A DNA stretch of 64,000 nt, taken from the NCBI GenBank assembly GCA_963699225.1, contig OY969423.1, positions 1,798,001-1,862,000 on the forward strand, written 5' to 3'. Position numbers and translations under genes: made by a program. Position 1 is the stretch's first letter; the number at the start of each line of letters is the position of its first letter. Origin of the DNA: VRUE01 sp963699225 (GTDB lineage: Bacteria; Actinomycetota; Thermoleophilia; Solirubrobacterales; 70-9). Positions 46,784 through 55,153 of this stretch are shown here, piece after piece. The notes below the pieces were generated by a model. It did not search any database and was not told the DNA's origin. It saw only the letters and a list, made by a program, of their open reading frames with translations.

Positions 46784-49396
46784 GCCTTTCGCGGGTTTTT
46801 TCGCCCGTTTGCGACGCCGTTTCGGTTTGGCGGCTTTCTTGACCTCGGCACCCTTGTCCTGACTCGCGTCATCGCGCTCCACATCAGCGCTCTCGGGGGA
46901 ATCGCTTCTCTTGTTGGCCTCGTTCGTCTCGCCGTTCGCCGGGCCCCCGTCCCGCTTCGGCCGCTTCTTGCCGCGTTTGTTGCGCCGCTTGCCGCCCTTG
47001 GGGAAGTTGCGCAGCAGCTCGCGGGCGATCGCCGAGGGCTTGCGGGCCATCCGCATCCGTGCGCCACGCAGCACCTCTTCGCCCTCGGGCGTGTGCGAGA
47101 CCGCGCCGGCGAGCAGGGCGACCGCAAGGCGGCGGTCCTGTTTGCGAGCGGAGTGGACAAGCCGGCGCGCGTTGCGCCCGTGCGCCCGGCCCGAGGAATT
47201 GACCAGCAGGCCGAGCAGCCGCTTCGTCTCCGGCCAGCGCTGCACCGCATACTCTTCGTGCAGCTCCGGGGTGTAGGAAGCGAGGCGCCAGACCCAGGCC
47301 TGGGCTTGGTCGCGGCGGCCGATCCGCTTGTCGACAAGGGCCTGCAGCAGCGTCTTGGTGCCGGCCCGCTTGTCGTCGCGGCTCCAGGTGCCGACGATGT
47401 CGATCGCGTCGTCGAAGGCGTCGGCATCGCCGAGGTCGGCGATCTCGCTCAGCGCTTTCAGTTTCAGCTGCGAGGTGCGGTTGCGCTGCACGCAGGTGAG
47501 CAGGAAGCGACGCTTCAGCTCCTGCGAGCCGGAGCCCTGCAGGATCGCGCGTGCGCGCCGCCAGCCCTGCGGGTTGACCCGCGCCCCGGCCAGCGCCGCC
47601 CAGGCGTGCTGCTCGGCGTGGTCGAGGTTCTCGACCGCGATCCGCCAGAGCTCGCGTTCGAGCACCTGCATGCGGCGCTCCTCCTCGCCGGAGACCGGCA
47701 CGATCCGCCGCTCGACCCGGATCCGCCGCCCGCGCGAGCGCCGCACCGGGCCGATCACGATCGCGCCGCCGCGGTAGACGTCGCGGTCGAGCAGGCTGTG
47801 CAGGGTGATGATCGTCTCGTCGTGGGTGGTCGCCGGGTGGACGAAGTCGATCACGAGGCCGGCCTCCTTGCCCGGCGCGCGCCGGGTCACGCGGCCGACC
47901 CGCTGCTGGTAAATCCGCCGCGAGGCGGTCGGCGCCAAGTGCATGCAGAGCGTCGCCCGCGGCGAGTTCCAGCCCTCGGCGAGCAGCATCGCGTTGCAGA
48001 GCACGTCGACCTCGCCGCGCTCGAATCCGGCCAGGATCTCGGCCAGTTCGCGCTTCGGCGTCTCGCCGGAGACGGCTCGCGCGGTGACGCCCGCCGCCTG
48101 CAGCGCCCGCGCCACGTTCTTGGCGTGCTGCACGCCGGCGGTGTAGAGGACGCCGGGCATGCCGTCGAAGCGGGTCTTGTAGAGGTCGGCAATGGCGACG
48201 TTGAAGGGCTCCTGGTCGAGCAGCGCGGCCAGCTCCTCCTGGTCGAAGTCCTGGTCGACCTCGCCCTTGCGCAGCGGCACCTTGGCGATCGTCCGCACCC
48301 CCGGCCCGGGCGGGATGCGCATGCAGCGCAGCGGCGAAATTACGCCGCGGCGCGCCGCCTGGATCAAGTCGAAGCGCGAGGTCTGGGTCGGGAAGAGGTC
48401 GGCGACGTGGCGGGCGATCAGCGCCCCGGTCGCGGTCATGCCGATGAAGACGGGGCCGGTCCAGGCGCGGATGCAGGCGCTGGTCTTCTCGCCCAGCGCG
48501 GTGTGCGCCTCGTCGCAGATCACGATCGAGTAGGCGTCGGAGATTTTCTTGTGGTTGCGGACGAACCACTGGTAGGTCTCGACCGTGACCGGGCCGTCGG
48601 GATCGTCGCGGTCGCCGAGCAGCGGCGGGCGCAGGCGCTCCTTGTAGCCGCGGTCGGAGATCTCGCCGATGAACTGGTCGACCAGGTTGCGGCGGTGGGT
48701 GAGGATCAGCACGCCGCCTGTGCGGGTGGCGTCGATGAAGCCGACCGCGGCGACGGTCTTGCCGGCACCGGTCGCGTGCTCGAACCAGAAGCGCCGCTCG
48801 GCGCCGGGATCGTCGGGCGCCTCCTCGATCACCTCCTCCTCGTCGGAGGCCGGCTGCTCCTCCCAGTCCTGGGGCTCCTCGTCGGGCGCCAGCTCCTCGT
48901 CCTCTTCGTCGAGCTCAACCTCGCCGTTGGCGTCAGCGTCCTCGTCATCCGCCTTCGCCTTGGCCGCCTTCTTGGCCGGCGCCGCCTTCTCCGCCGCCGC
49001 CACCGAGCCGTTGGCCTTCGCCTTGCCGTTGGCTTCGTCGCCGATCGCGACCTGCTGCTCGGCCATCAACTCGGTCAGCGTGCCCGAGAGCGCGTCGACC
49101 TGGTGCGGGTTCAGTTCGGCGCCGTCGCGCAGCTTCGGCGGTTCGTCGGCGAGTAGCCGCTCCAGGCCCAAGAGCAGGGAAAAATCGCGGCGCCACTGGA
49201 TCGACGGATCCTCGGCCCCCTCGTCGAGCTCGGCCAAAGCGGCGTCGAGGGCACGGCGGCGGGCGGTGCCCGGCGCGAGCGCCTCCGGCCCCTCGCCGTC
49301 AAGCAGGAAGGGCTCGCGGGCGAACTTCGCTGCCCGATCGATATCGGCGCTAGATGGAACTGCCGCTGGCGCGGCAACTTCGCTGGTCTTGGCCAT
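46679..49396 (-). CDS. DEAD/DEAH-box superfamily 2 helicase with acidic insert
   Basis: A 905-residue SF2 helicase: Walker A HATGAGKTVAA, DEAH box ICDEAHTAL, GMTATG (motif III), and a helicase C domain with LLAEGWNSPRATLCMH and YQQRVGRVTRR (motif VI). Residues about 120-205 before Walker A form a long Ala/Lys then Asp/Glu-rich low-complexity stretch. The C-terminal 330 residues have no recognised domain until a Lys/Arg- and Ser/Glu-rich tail. The ATG at 49396 is chosen because the frame further upstream lacks coding features. Role unknown; similar proteins occur as stand-alone repair or restriction-related helicases. Confidence 0.85.
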   Translation of the reverse strand: MAKTSEVAAPAAVPSSADIDRAAKFAREPFLLDGEGPEALAPGTARRRALDAALAELDEGAEDPSIQWRRDFSLLLGLERLLADEPPKLRDGAELNPHQVDALSGTLTELMAEQQVAIGDEANGKAKANGSVAAAEKAAPAKKAAKAKADDEDADANGEVELDEEDEELAPDEEPQDWEEQPASDEEEVIEEAPDDPGAERRFWFEHATGAGKTVAAVGFIDATRTGGVLILTHRRNLVDQFIGEISDRGYKERLRPPLLGDRDDPDGPVTVETYQWFVRNHKKISDAYSIVICDEAHTALGEKTSACIRAWTGPVFIGMTATGALIARHVADLFPTQTSRFDLIQAARRGVISPLRCMRIPPGPGVRTIAKVPLRKGEVDQDFDQEELAALLDQEPFNVAIADLYKTRFDGMPGVLYTAGVQHAKNVARALQAAGVTARAVSGETPKRELAEILAGFERGEVDVLCNAMLLAEGWNSPRATLCMHLAPTASRRIYQQRVGRVTRRAPGKEAGLVIDFVHPATTHDETIITLHSLLDRDVYRGGAIVIGPVRRSRGRRIRVERRIVPVSGEEERRMQVLERELWRIAVENLDHAEQHAWAALAGARVNPQGWRRARAILQGSGSQELKRRFLLTCVQRNRTSQLKLKALSEIADLGDADAFDDAIDIVGTWSRDDKRAGTKTLLQALVDKRIGRRDQAQAWVWRLASYTPELHEEYAVQRWPETKRLLGLLVNSSGRAHGRNARRLVHSARKQDRRLAVALLAGAVSHTPEGEEVLRGARMRMARKPSAIARELLRNFPKGGKRRNKRGKKRPKRDGGPANGETNEANKRSDSPESADVERDDASQDKGAEVKKAAKPKRRRKRAKKPAKGSEAQLDLAGSEADAGAASNGNDEVATVVDSVGDA

Positions 49397-49549
49397 GAAG
49401 GCTTTCGGATTCCGTCCCCGCCGCGATGGATGACGGGCGGGGCACTTAGACGAGGAATGCCGGGAGTCAGCCTTACTGCCTCCCCCCAGCGCTCTCACAA
49501 GCGGTTCGCACAAAGCAGCGAACCGAACATACGTATTGTAATCAAGGAA

Positions 49550-50146
49550 TTGAAGAAAAAGGGACGACAGTTCGTGATCGGTCTGATCTCGGTCGCGGCG
49601 GTGGGGCTGGTGGCGGTCGGTTGCGGGGCCGACAGCGGCGGCGACTACGGCGGCCAGCACCCCGACTATGCCAAGGCGCTTGCCGGTGCGCCCGGGCCGC
49701 TTGCCGCTCTATATAAGGAAGGCGACAAGCTCCTGCCCGGCGGCTCGGGCGCCTTCGAACAGCGCATCGCCGCACTCGAGGGATACCCGGTCGTGGTCAA
49801 CGTCTGGGCCTCCTGGTGCGGGCCCTGCCGCTTCGAGTTCCCCACCCTGCAGAAGGCCTCCGCGGCCTACGGCAAGAAGGTCGCCTTCCTCGGCGTCAAC
49901 AGCCAGGACTCCAACGCCGGCGCCGAAACCTTCCTCGAAGAGGCGCCGCTGCCGTATCCGAGCTTCAGCGACGGCAACGAGGAAATAACCCACTCGATCG
50001 GCGCCGGGACCGGCCTGCCCGACACCGCCTTCTACGCCAGCAACGGAAACCTCTGCTACCTGAAGCAGGGCCCGTATACCGAGCACGCCGAACTGGCGGC
50101 CGACATCCAGCGCTTCGCCCTGCGCGAAGAATGCGAAAGCGGATAA
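49550..50146 (+). CDS. TlpA/thioredoxin-like lipoprotein
   Basis: A lipoprotein of about 198 residues: n-region KKKGRQ, hydrophobic core and lipobox LVAVGC. Then a thioredoxin-fold domain with WASWCGPCRFE (CGPC active site), a TlpA/ResA-type insert and cis-Pro region TGLPDTAF. Such proteins reduce disulfides of apocytochromes or other exported proteins at the outer face of the membrane, consistent with the Ccm genes 8 kb away. No ATG fits the signal peptide; TTG at 49550 (after AAGGA) is the best guess, with ATG at 49457 as the alternative. First gene of the operon to 53168. Confidence 0.8.
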   Translation: MKKKGRQFVIGLISVAAVGLVAVGCGADSGGDYGGQHPDYAKALAGAPGPLAALYKEGDKLLPGGSGAFEQRIAALEGYPVVVNVWASWCGPCRFEFPTLQKASAAYGKKVAFLGVNSQDSNAGAETFLEEAPLPYPSFSDGNEEITHSIGAGTGLPDTAFYASNGNLCYLKQGPYTEHAELAADIQRFALREECESG

Positions 50147-50153
50147 TCGAATC

Positions 50154-50633
50154 ATGGACTCAGCCGCAATCGTCGCTGCCATCGGTGTCGGCCTGCTCGT
50201 CGCCGAGCTGCTGCTCTCCACCGGCGGCGTCCTGGCGGCACTCGGCGCGCTCGGCCTGATCGTCGGCGGCGTGCTGGCGCTGGAATCCGACAGCAGCGCC
50301 GCCGACTACGTCGGGCCGGCCCTGATCGCGCTTGGCGTCCTCTCGCTCGTCGCCTTCTACTTCATCACCCGCAAGGTGATCGAGGCTCACCGCGACCAGC
50401 CGGTGCGCACCGGCACCGAGGAGCTGGTCGGGTCGCTCGCCGAGGCGCGCAGCGACATCGACCCCGATGGCCGGGTCTGGGCCGAGGGAACGGTCTGGAG
50501 CGCCCGCCTGGCCGACAGCGGGGCAGCGGTCCGGCTGGGGGATAGAGTCAGGGTCGATGCGGTGGACGGGTTGACCCTGGTGGTTCGCCCCGAGCCGATG
50601 CCCGCCGGCAAAGCCGAAGGAGGAGCAAGCTGA
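50154..50633 (+). CDS. NfeD-like membrane protein
   Basis: A 159-residue protein with three or four membrane helices (about residues 5-75) and a C-terminal OB-fold domain (VGSLAEARSDIDPDGRVWAEG ... VRVDAVDGLTLVV). This is the short NfeD type without protease domain. NfeD proteins pair with slipin/stomatin proteins; here the slipin gene follows with a 1-base overlap (TGATG). Role is in membrane organisation. Confidence 0.88.
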   Translation: MDSAAIVAAIGVGLLVAELLLSTGGVLAALGALGLIVGGVLALESDSSAADYVGPALIALGVLSLVAFYFITRKVIEAHRDQPVRTGTEELVGSLAEARSDIDPDGRVWAEGTVWSARLADSGAAVRLGDRVRVDAVDGLTLVVRPEPMPAGKAEGGAS

Positions 50634-51493
50634 TGGCAGCAGCACTCGGAGTCCTGATCATCATCGCCTTCTTCGTCGTGATCGCGCTCGGCACGTCCGT
50701 GCGGGTGCTGCGCGAGTACGAGCGCGGCGTGATCTTCCGCCTCGGTCGGCTGATCGCCACCAAGGGCCCCGGCCTGATCCTGCTGATCCCGTTGATCGAC
50801 CGCATGGTCAAGGTCGACCTGCGCACGGTGACGCTGAACATCCCGCCGCAGGAGGTGATCACCCGCGACAACGTCCCGGCCAGCGTCAATGCCGTCGCCT
50901 ACTTCCGCGTGGTCGACTCCAACCGGGCGATCGTCGAGGTCGAAAACTTCCTCATCGCCACCTCGCAGATCTCACAGACGGCGCTGCGCTCGGTGCTCGG
51001 CAAGGCCGAGTTCGACCAGCTGCTCTCCGAGCGCGAGAGGCTCAACGAAGAGCTGCAGAAGATCATCGACGAGTCGACCGAGCCCTGGGGCGTGAAGGTG
51101 ACCGCGGTCGAGATCAAGGACGTCGAAATCCCCGAGCAGATGCAGCGGGCGATCGCGCGGCAGGCGGAGGCAGAGCGCGAGCGCCGCGCCAAGATCATCA
51201 ACTCCGAGGGCGAGTTCCAGGCGGCGCAGAAGCTCACCGACGCGGCCGACATCATCAGCACCAACCCGGCCTCGCTGCAGCTGCGTTACCTGCAGACGCT
51301 GCTGGAAATCGGCAGCAACCAGAACACGACGGTCGTCTTCCCGCTGCCGATGGACATGATCGAACCGTTCCTCGGCGGCGAGCAGGGCAGGAAACGGCCG
51401 AAGCCGCCCGCCCCACCAGCGTCGCCGCCTTCCGAGCCGCCCCCACCGCCGCCCGTCGAGCCTGAGCCCGACCTGCCACCCTCCCGCTCCTGA
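50633..51493 (+). CDS. Slipin/stomatin (SPFH, band 7) protein
   Basis: A 286-residue protein: N-terminal membrane helix (about residues 3-25), SPFH domain with EYERGVIFRLGRLIATKGPGL and NIPPQEVITRDNVPASVNAV, and a coiled C-terminal half with RQAEAERERRAKIINSEGE. The last 40 residues are Pro-rich. It is cotranscribed with its usual partner NfeD and is expected to form oligomeric rings at the membrane. The next gene starts within its stop codon (CTGA). Confidence 0.93.
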   Translation: MAAALGVLIIIAFFVVIALGTSVRVLREYERGVIFRLGRLIATKGPGLILLIPLIDRMVKVDLRTVTLNIPPQEVITRDNVPASVNAVAYFRVVDSNRAIVEVENFLIATSQISQTALRSVLGKAEFDQLLSERERLNEELQKIIDESTEPWGVKVTAVEIKDVEIPEQMQRAIARQAEAERERRAKIINSEGEFQAAQKLTDAADIISTNPASLQLRYLQTLLEIGSNQNTTVVFPLPMDMIEPFLGGEQGRKRPKPPAPPASPPSEPPPPPPVEPEPDLPPSRS

Positions 51494-52542
51494 GCGCGCC
51501 CGAACTACGCATCGACCAGCTCTCCGGGCTGCCGGCGATCCTCGCCCCCGGGCGGGCCGCCCGCCCCGACAGCTTCAACCTGCCCAAGAGCGAACCGAAG
51601 GGGCCGGAGAACTGCCCCTTCTGCGAGGGACGCGAGGACCGCACGCCGCCCGAGGTCTACGCGACGCGGCCGGGGGGCGGCGAGGCGGACAGCCCGGGCT
51701 GGACGACGCGGGTGGTGCCGAACCTCTATCCCGCTCTGGCGAATGAGGCGGACGGCGGCGCCGAGCCGGCGGCCCGCTCGGGCGAGGCCGGCGCCTTCGC
51801 CAGCGCCGGCGACCCGCTGCTCGAGTCGCGCCGCTCCGGCGAACCCGACCTCTTCTCCTCACGGCCGGCGACCGGCACCCACGAGGTGCTGATCAACGCG
51901 CCCGAGCACGTCACCGCGATGTGCGAGCTCAGCGAGGAGCAACTGGCGGCGGCGGTCGCCACCTGGCGCGAGCGCATGCGCGCCCACGCCGATGCCTCCT
52001 ACGTGCAGCTGATCGTCAACGAGGGCGGCGGCGCCGGCGCCTCGCTCGAGCACAGCCACGCCCAGCTCTACGCGCTCGACTTCGTCCCCGCCGCGGTGGC
52101 GCGCGAGCGCGAGCGGGTCGGCGCCTACGCCGAACGCACCCAGGGCGGCGGTCTGCTGAGCGAGATCCTGGTCGAGGAGATGCGCCGCAAGGACCGCCTG
52201 GTCGCGATCGACGACGAGGCGGCGCTGATCTGCCCCTGGGCCTCGCGCTCGCCCTTCGAGCTGCGGGTGATCCCCCGTTCGGGAGCCGCCAGCTTCGCTG
52301 AGGACAGTGGCGGCGCGGCGATGATCCACACCGCCCTGGGCCTGCTCGCTGAGCGCTTCGAGAGCTCGCCCGAGCTCAACCTCTGGGTCCGCACCGCACC
52401 GCGCGGCACCGAGCACTTCGACTGGCACGTCGACATCGCGCCGCGGCTCAGCATCAAGGCGAGCTTCGAGTTCGCGACGGGAGTCGACATCAACACCTAC
52501 CCTCCCGAGCGCGCCGCCGCCGACCTGCGTGAGTGCCTCTGA
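51490..52542 (+). CDS. GalT-like nucleotidyltransferase with a likely CTG start
   Basis: A protein of about 350 residues related to galactose-1-phosphate uridylyltransferase (HIT superfamily): zinc-type CPFCEGRED near residue 46 and catalytic HSHAQ near residue 190, with ELRIDQLSGLPAILAPGR as the normal family opening. No ATG, GTG or TTG lies in frame before the conserved N-terminus; the frame opens after a stop at 51463-51465. The CTG at 51490 overlaps the slipin stop as CTGA, exactly like the ATGA/GTGA couplings elsewhere here, and is the likely start. A later GTG (51712) would remove the zinc motif. The substrate may not be galactose. Confidence 0.8.
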   Translation: MSAPELRIDQLSGLPAILAPGRAARPDSFNLPKSEPKGPENCPFCEGREDRTPPEVYATRPGGGEADSPGWTTRVVPNLYPALANEADGGAEPAARSGEAGAFASAGDPLLESRRSGEPDLFSSRPATGTHEVLINAPEHVTAMCELSEEQLAAAVATWRERMRAHADASYVQLIVNEGGGAGASLEHSHAQLYALDFVPAAVARERERVGAYAERTQGGGLLSEILVEEMRRKDRLVAIDDEAALICPWASRSPFELRVIPRSGAASFAEDSGGAAMIHTALGLLAERFESSPELNLWVRTAPRGTEHFDWHVDIAPRLSIKASFEFATGVDINTYPPERAAADLRECL

Positions 52543-53168
52543 TGCCACCCAACCACCGCCCCATCCCCCGCTTCATCGCCGACTCGACCCAGGAGGGGAT
52601 CCCGCATGGCCGCTTTGCCGAGCGGCTCGGCGAAGCGTTCCACCAAGCCTGCAAGGAGATCGAGGACCTGCCGGAGGGGATCGAGCCGCCAGCAGAGCTC
52701 GACTGGTACCCCGAGCGCGCCTGGGGCGGCCGGGTCTGGGTGCCGTGCACAGCGCGCACCCAGGGTCCCGATGGAGCGCTGGAGCTCTTCGGCCACGTCT
52801 CATACGTCCAGCCCGAGGAGGGCGAGCCGAGCGAGCTTCAGGCCAAGGTCGACTTCACCGACGTCCTCGCCGAGGACAACGCCGGCTGGAAAATCGACCT
52901 CAACGACGAGGTCGTCGGCCGCTGGCGGGGCGAGAACGGCCGTGCCGGCGCGGTCACCCTCGTCTGGGGTCGTCCCCTCGTGCAGGGCGCCGTAGCCGCC
53001 ACCGCCGAGCTCGACGAGGAGACGGTCGACCAGGAAGAGATCTCCAACGGCCGCTTCACCCTGCTCGCCCTCGACGCCCTCGAGGCCTACGGCGACGACA
53101 TCTTCATGCAGGTCAAGCTGTGGAGCCGACGGGCGCAGGAGCTGGCCTCGGAGAGCCTCTACGCTTAG
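52542..53168 (+). CDS. Conserved-looking protein, unknown function
   Basis: A 208-residue soluble acidic protein. The N-terminal half has FIADSTQEGIPHGRFAERLG and WYPERAWGGRVWVPCTAR; the rest is rich in Asp/Glu with alternating strands. No known family. The ATG at 52542 overlaps the stop of the GalT-like gene (TGATG), so it is the last gene of the operon from 49550 and may work with the GalT-like enzyme. An imperfect hairpin follows its stop. Confidence 0.75.
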   Translation: MPPNHRPIPRFIADSTQEGIPHGRFAERLGEAFHQACKEIEDLPEGIEPPAELDWYPERAWGGRVWVPCTARTQGPDGALELFGHVSYVQPEEGEPSELQAKVDFTDVLAEDNAGWKIDLNDEVVGRWRGENGRAGAVTLVWGRPLVQGAVAATAELDEETVDQEEISNGRFTLLALDALEAYGDDIFMQVKLWSRRAQELASESLYA

Positions 53169-53180
53169 CCCCAACTCACC

Positions 53181-53225
53181 CGCCGAGGTCGCCGAGCTGG
53201 GCCCAATTCGGCGACCGCCTCGGCG
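53181..53225. terminator. Stem-loop after the TlpA-NfeD-slipin-GalT operon
   Basis: The arm 53181-53195 pairs with 53208-53225: 8 bp, a 3-nt bulge, then 7 bp, around a GGGCCC-containing loop. It begins 12 bp after the stop at 53168. It lacks a U-run, so the terminator call is tentative. Confidence 0.45.
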
Positions 53226-53293
53226 AGGATCAAGAAGTACCGCGGGCTGACAGGGGCCGGCTCAGACCTGGCCTGCGAAGTGGCCGAAAGCCT

Positions 53294-53746
53294 TTAGTTC
53301 ACTGCGACTTCGCGCGGAAGCCGCTCGGGGCTTGGCGGAGGGCCCTGGGCCTCTTTCCGGGATGCGATTCGACGACGCAGAGAAGCTAGCCAGCGGGGAG
53401 GGGGGGGGTCGGCTGACGCGGGCGTGCCGGATCTGTCGTCGAAAGGAATAGGCACCAGAGCAAACCGCACCCCCAGCGCCCATCCCAAATCGGCAACCGT
53501 CTCCAAGGTGACGTTTTCTCCACCACTTAGCAACTGGCTGATACGCGCCTCACTCACCTCGAGGCGTATCGCGAGCTCCCTTTGGCTCATCTCGCTCGAT
53601 TCAAGCATCGCTCTAACCGTCTCTGCCCATTCACCGCTGAGAAGATTTCGCTCGAACTCCAAGCGCTTTGGAGGATGTTGACGACTTATCGTCACGATGG
53701 GCGCGGTATTCCTTGACGGCTTGTGCCGCAAGTTCGACATCCGCAC
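53294..53746 (-). CDS. XRE-family antitoxin (HigA-like)
   Basis: A 150-residue protein with a helix-turn-helix: RAMLESSEMSQRELAIRLEV then SEARISQLLSGGENVTLETV, the XRE/Cro fold of HigA-type antitoxins. The C-terminal 45 residues are Pro/Arg-rich. It overlaps the RelE-like toxin gene upstream on the same strand, in another frame, by 116 bp if the first start is used; internal starts (GTG at 53695) would shorten the overlap. Toxin-before-antitoxin order matches HigBA. It is expected to neutralise the toxin and repress the operon. Confidence 0.85.
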   Translation of the reverse strand: MRMSNLRHKPSRNTAPIVTISRQHPPKRLEFERNLLSGEWAETVRAMLESSEMSQRELAIRLEVSEARISQLLSGGENVTLETVADLGWALGVRFALVPIPFDDRSGTPASADPPPPRWLASLRRRIASRKEAQGPPPSPERLPREVAVN

Positions 53747-54065
53747 GCGGCAGGGGACCCTGCAACTTGCTCACGCCACGCGCACAGAGAATTAGACGTC
53801 CGTCTCGCGCGTAGAGGAGCCGGTATTGCGTTCCCGACCCGCCCGGCATGTTCAGCCTCAGCTCGTAGAGACCACTCCCAGCCCCGCGCACCCGGCTGAA
53901 GCGCCCAGCGGCCGAGCGTCCCGATTGCAGCGAAGTGACCAGGATCTGTGCTGACACAACGAACCGATCCCAGCGCCTCTCGTCGAGGTCGCGCAGAAAA
54001 CGATCGGCTTGAGCCGTTATCGGATGAAATGAAAAACCTTCGAATTGATATATAGGGGGGCGCAC
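53631..54065 (-). CDS. RelE/HigB-type toxin (Gp49-like, PF05973)
   Basis: A 144-residue RelE-superfamily protein with LYELRLNMPGGSGTQYRLLYAR and a C-terminal helix with DVELAAQAVKEYR, the profile of HigB/Gp49 mRNA interferases. The GTG start at 54065 has a near-ideal AGGAGGT ribosome site 7 bases before it. That site lies in the 3' arm of a 9-bp hairpin (54068-54097), so translation may be limited by RNA structure. The antitoxin follows on the same strand. Confidence 0.85.
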   Translation of the reverse strand: MRPPIYQFEGFSFHPITAQADRFLRDLDERRWDRFVVSAQILVTSLQSGRSAAGRFSRVRGAGSGLYELRLNMPGGSGTQYRLLYARDGRLILCARGVSKLQGPLPRADVELAAQAVKEYRAHRDDKSSTSSKALGVRAKSSQR

Positions 54066-55026
54066 TTGCCCACCTCCTCTGAACGGGCGAGGTGGGCGTT
54101 CCCATCGATCCGGAGCTCAACCCACCGCTGCTGGTTAGGACTCTTTCCAGCGGGCTGAAGGTTGGGCCGTTTGTGACAATCGACTCGGCAAGCCGACAAC
54201 GGCGGAGGTCGAGTTCGGGGCCACGATAGCGGTGTGGTCGAACTCGAAACTCACCGGGGCCCAAGCGAGGCTTTGAGCTGAGCATCGAAACCAGCTCTCG
54301 AAGTCCGAGGCCGTGCACAAGCGCGAAAATCGCATCGCGGCCCCAGTTTCGAAACCAATGACGGGCGCTGCCGGTGCGGTCAGCAGCTGTTCGACGGCGG
54401 AAGCTGAGCCACTCCCCATGCTCTCTCGAAAGAACCCTGAAGAAGCCTTGTAGCCACTTGCTTCCCGTAGAGACGCTGCGGTCTTCTGACGGTCGAGACT
54501 CCAGGCCGACCGGCATATCGGTAGTCGCCCAGGCTTGGACCCCCCGAAGCACCTGCAGTCGCTGGTGGCCTTGGAGACTCTTGGTTGCTCTTTCGAGCTC
54601 GCGAACGCTGCGCTCCCTCTCCTTCGCAACAATACGATCGAGCTGTCGCATCGCTTCGCGTGCTTCGCGTTCCCATCGCGCGGATGCTTCGATAGAGGCC
54701 CGGACTTCCCGTTCCAACCGGTTGACGTCGACGTTTTGCGGGGCCGCTTGGGAGCGCCACGCAATCTGATCCCTGTCGACTTCCCGCGCCCGAAAGATTG
54801 GCTCTTCCACTACGGGAAGCGTTCTCAGCGTCTGCTTTGCGACTCTGATGTCCCGTTCCGCTCGACGAATCTGTTCGGCGATGGCTCGGCGCTCCGATTC
54901 CTGGCGCCAAACCATCTCGCTCGCCTGACTGAAGGTGCGCTGATACACCCGATGCGACTCATCGCAGAGGGCAAGTGTTTTAAGGATCTGGTCAGTTGCT
55001 GGCATCAGCACGTCGAATGGTAGCAA
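53692..55026 (-). CDS. Coiled-coil protein, unknown function (3' part overlaps toxin gene)
   Basis: An open frame of 444 codons. Residues about 20-160 form a clear coiled coil, rich in Arg/Glu/Gln with heptads (RRAIAEQIRRAERDIRVAK, REVRASIEASARWEREAREA). Residues about 200-290 look globular (HWFRNWGRDAIFALVHGL). From about residue 295 the frame runs across the toxin gene in another reading frame and has shadow-like composition. The real protein may end earlier through a frameshift, or the gene is decaying. Base use is more AT-rich than in neighbours, as expected for an island gene. Divergent from the DUF262 gene at 55154. Confidence 0.4.
   Translation of the reverse strand: MLPFDVLMPATDQILKTLALCDESHRVYQRTFSQASEMVWRQESERRAIAEQIRRAERDIRVAKQTLRTLPVVEEPIFRAREVDRDQIAWRSQAAPQNVDVNRLEREVRASIEASARWEREAREAMRQLDRIVAKERERSVRELERATKSLQGHQRLQVLRGVQAWATTDMPVGLESRPSEDRSVSTGSKWLQGFFRVLSREHGEWLSFRRRTAADRTGSARHWFRNWGRDAIFALVHGLGLRELVSMLSSKPRLGPGEFRVRPHRYRGPELDLRRCRLAESIVTNGPTFSPLERVLTSSGGLSSGSMGTPTSPVQRRWASAPPYISIRRFFISSDNGSSRSFSARPRREALGSVRCVSTDPGHFAAIGTLGRWALQPGARGWEWSLRAEAEHAGRVGNAIPAPLRARRTSNSLCAWREQVAGSPAACGCRTCGTSRQGIPRPS
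54068..54097 (-). promoter_or_regulatory. Hairpin covering the toxin ribosome-binding site
   Basis: GCCCACCTC at 54068-54076 is the exact complement of 54089-54097. In the toxin mRNA (minus strand) the 3' arm, nearest the GTG at 54065, contains the AGGAGGT ribosome site. Pairing would hide the site and hold back toxin synthesis. No terminator feature is present, so this is best read as a translation control element. Confidence 0.6.
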
Positions 55027-55153
55027 AACTACTTTAGGCTTGGCTTAAGTTACAAAAAGTCGGCTGGTAAACACCTTGATCACCCCGAGGGCCTAAGTGT
55101 GAAATACCGATCGATTTAGAAAGCTCGAGGTAAAGCGGCTAAGGTGCCGACAA

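Noticed and set aside
47093..49156. Open frame of 687 codons antisense to the helicase
   Set aside because: Shadow of a GC-rich gene; the helicase motifs on the minus strand are unambiguous.
53225..53304. Possible C-terminal coding fragment (peptide with RIKKYRGLTGAGSDLACEV) after the operon terminator
   Set aside because: No start, no recognised family, and overlaps the end of the antitoxin gene on the other strand.
54535..55023. Plus-strand open frame opposite the coiled-coil gene
   Set aside because: The minus frame has a convincing coiled-coil pattern; the plus frame lacks features.
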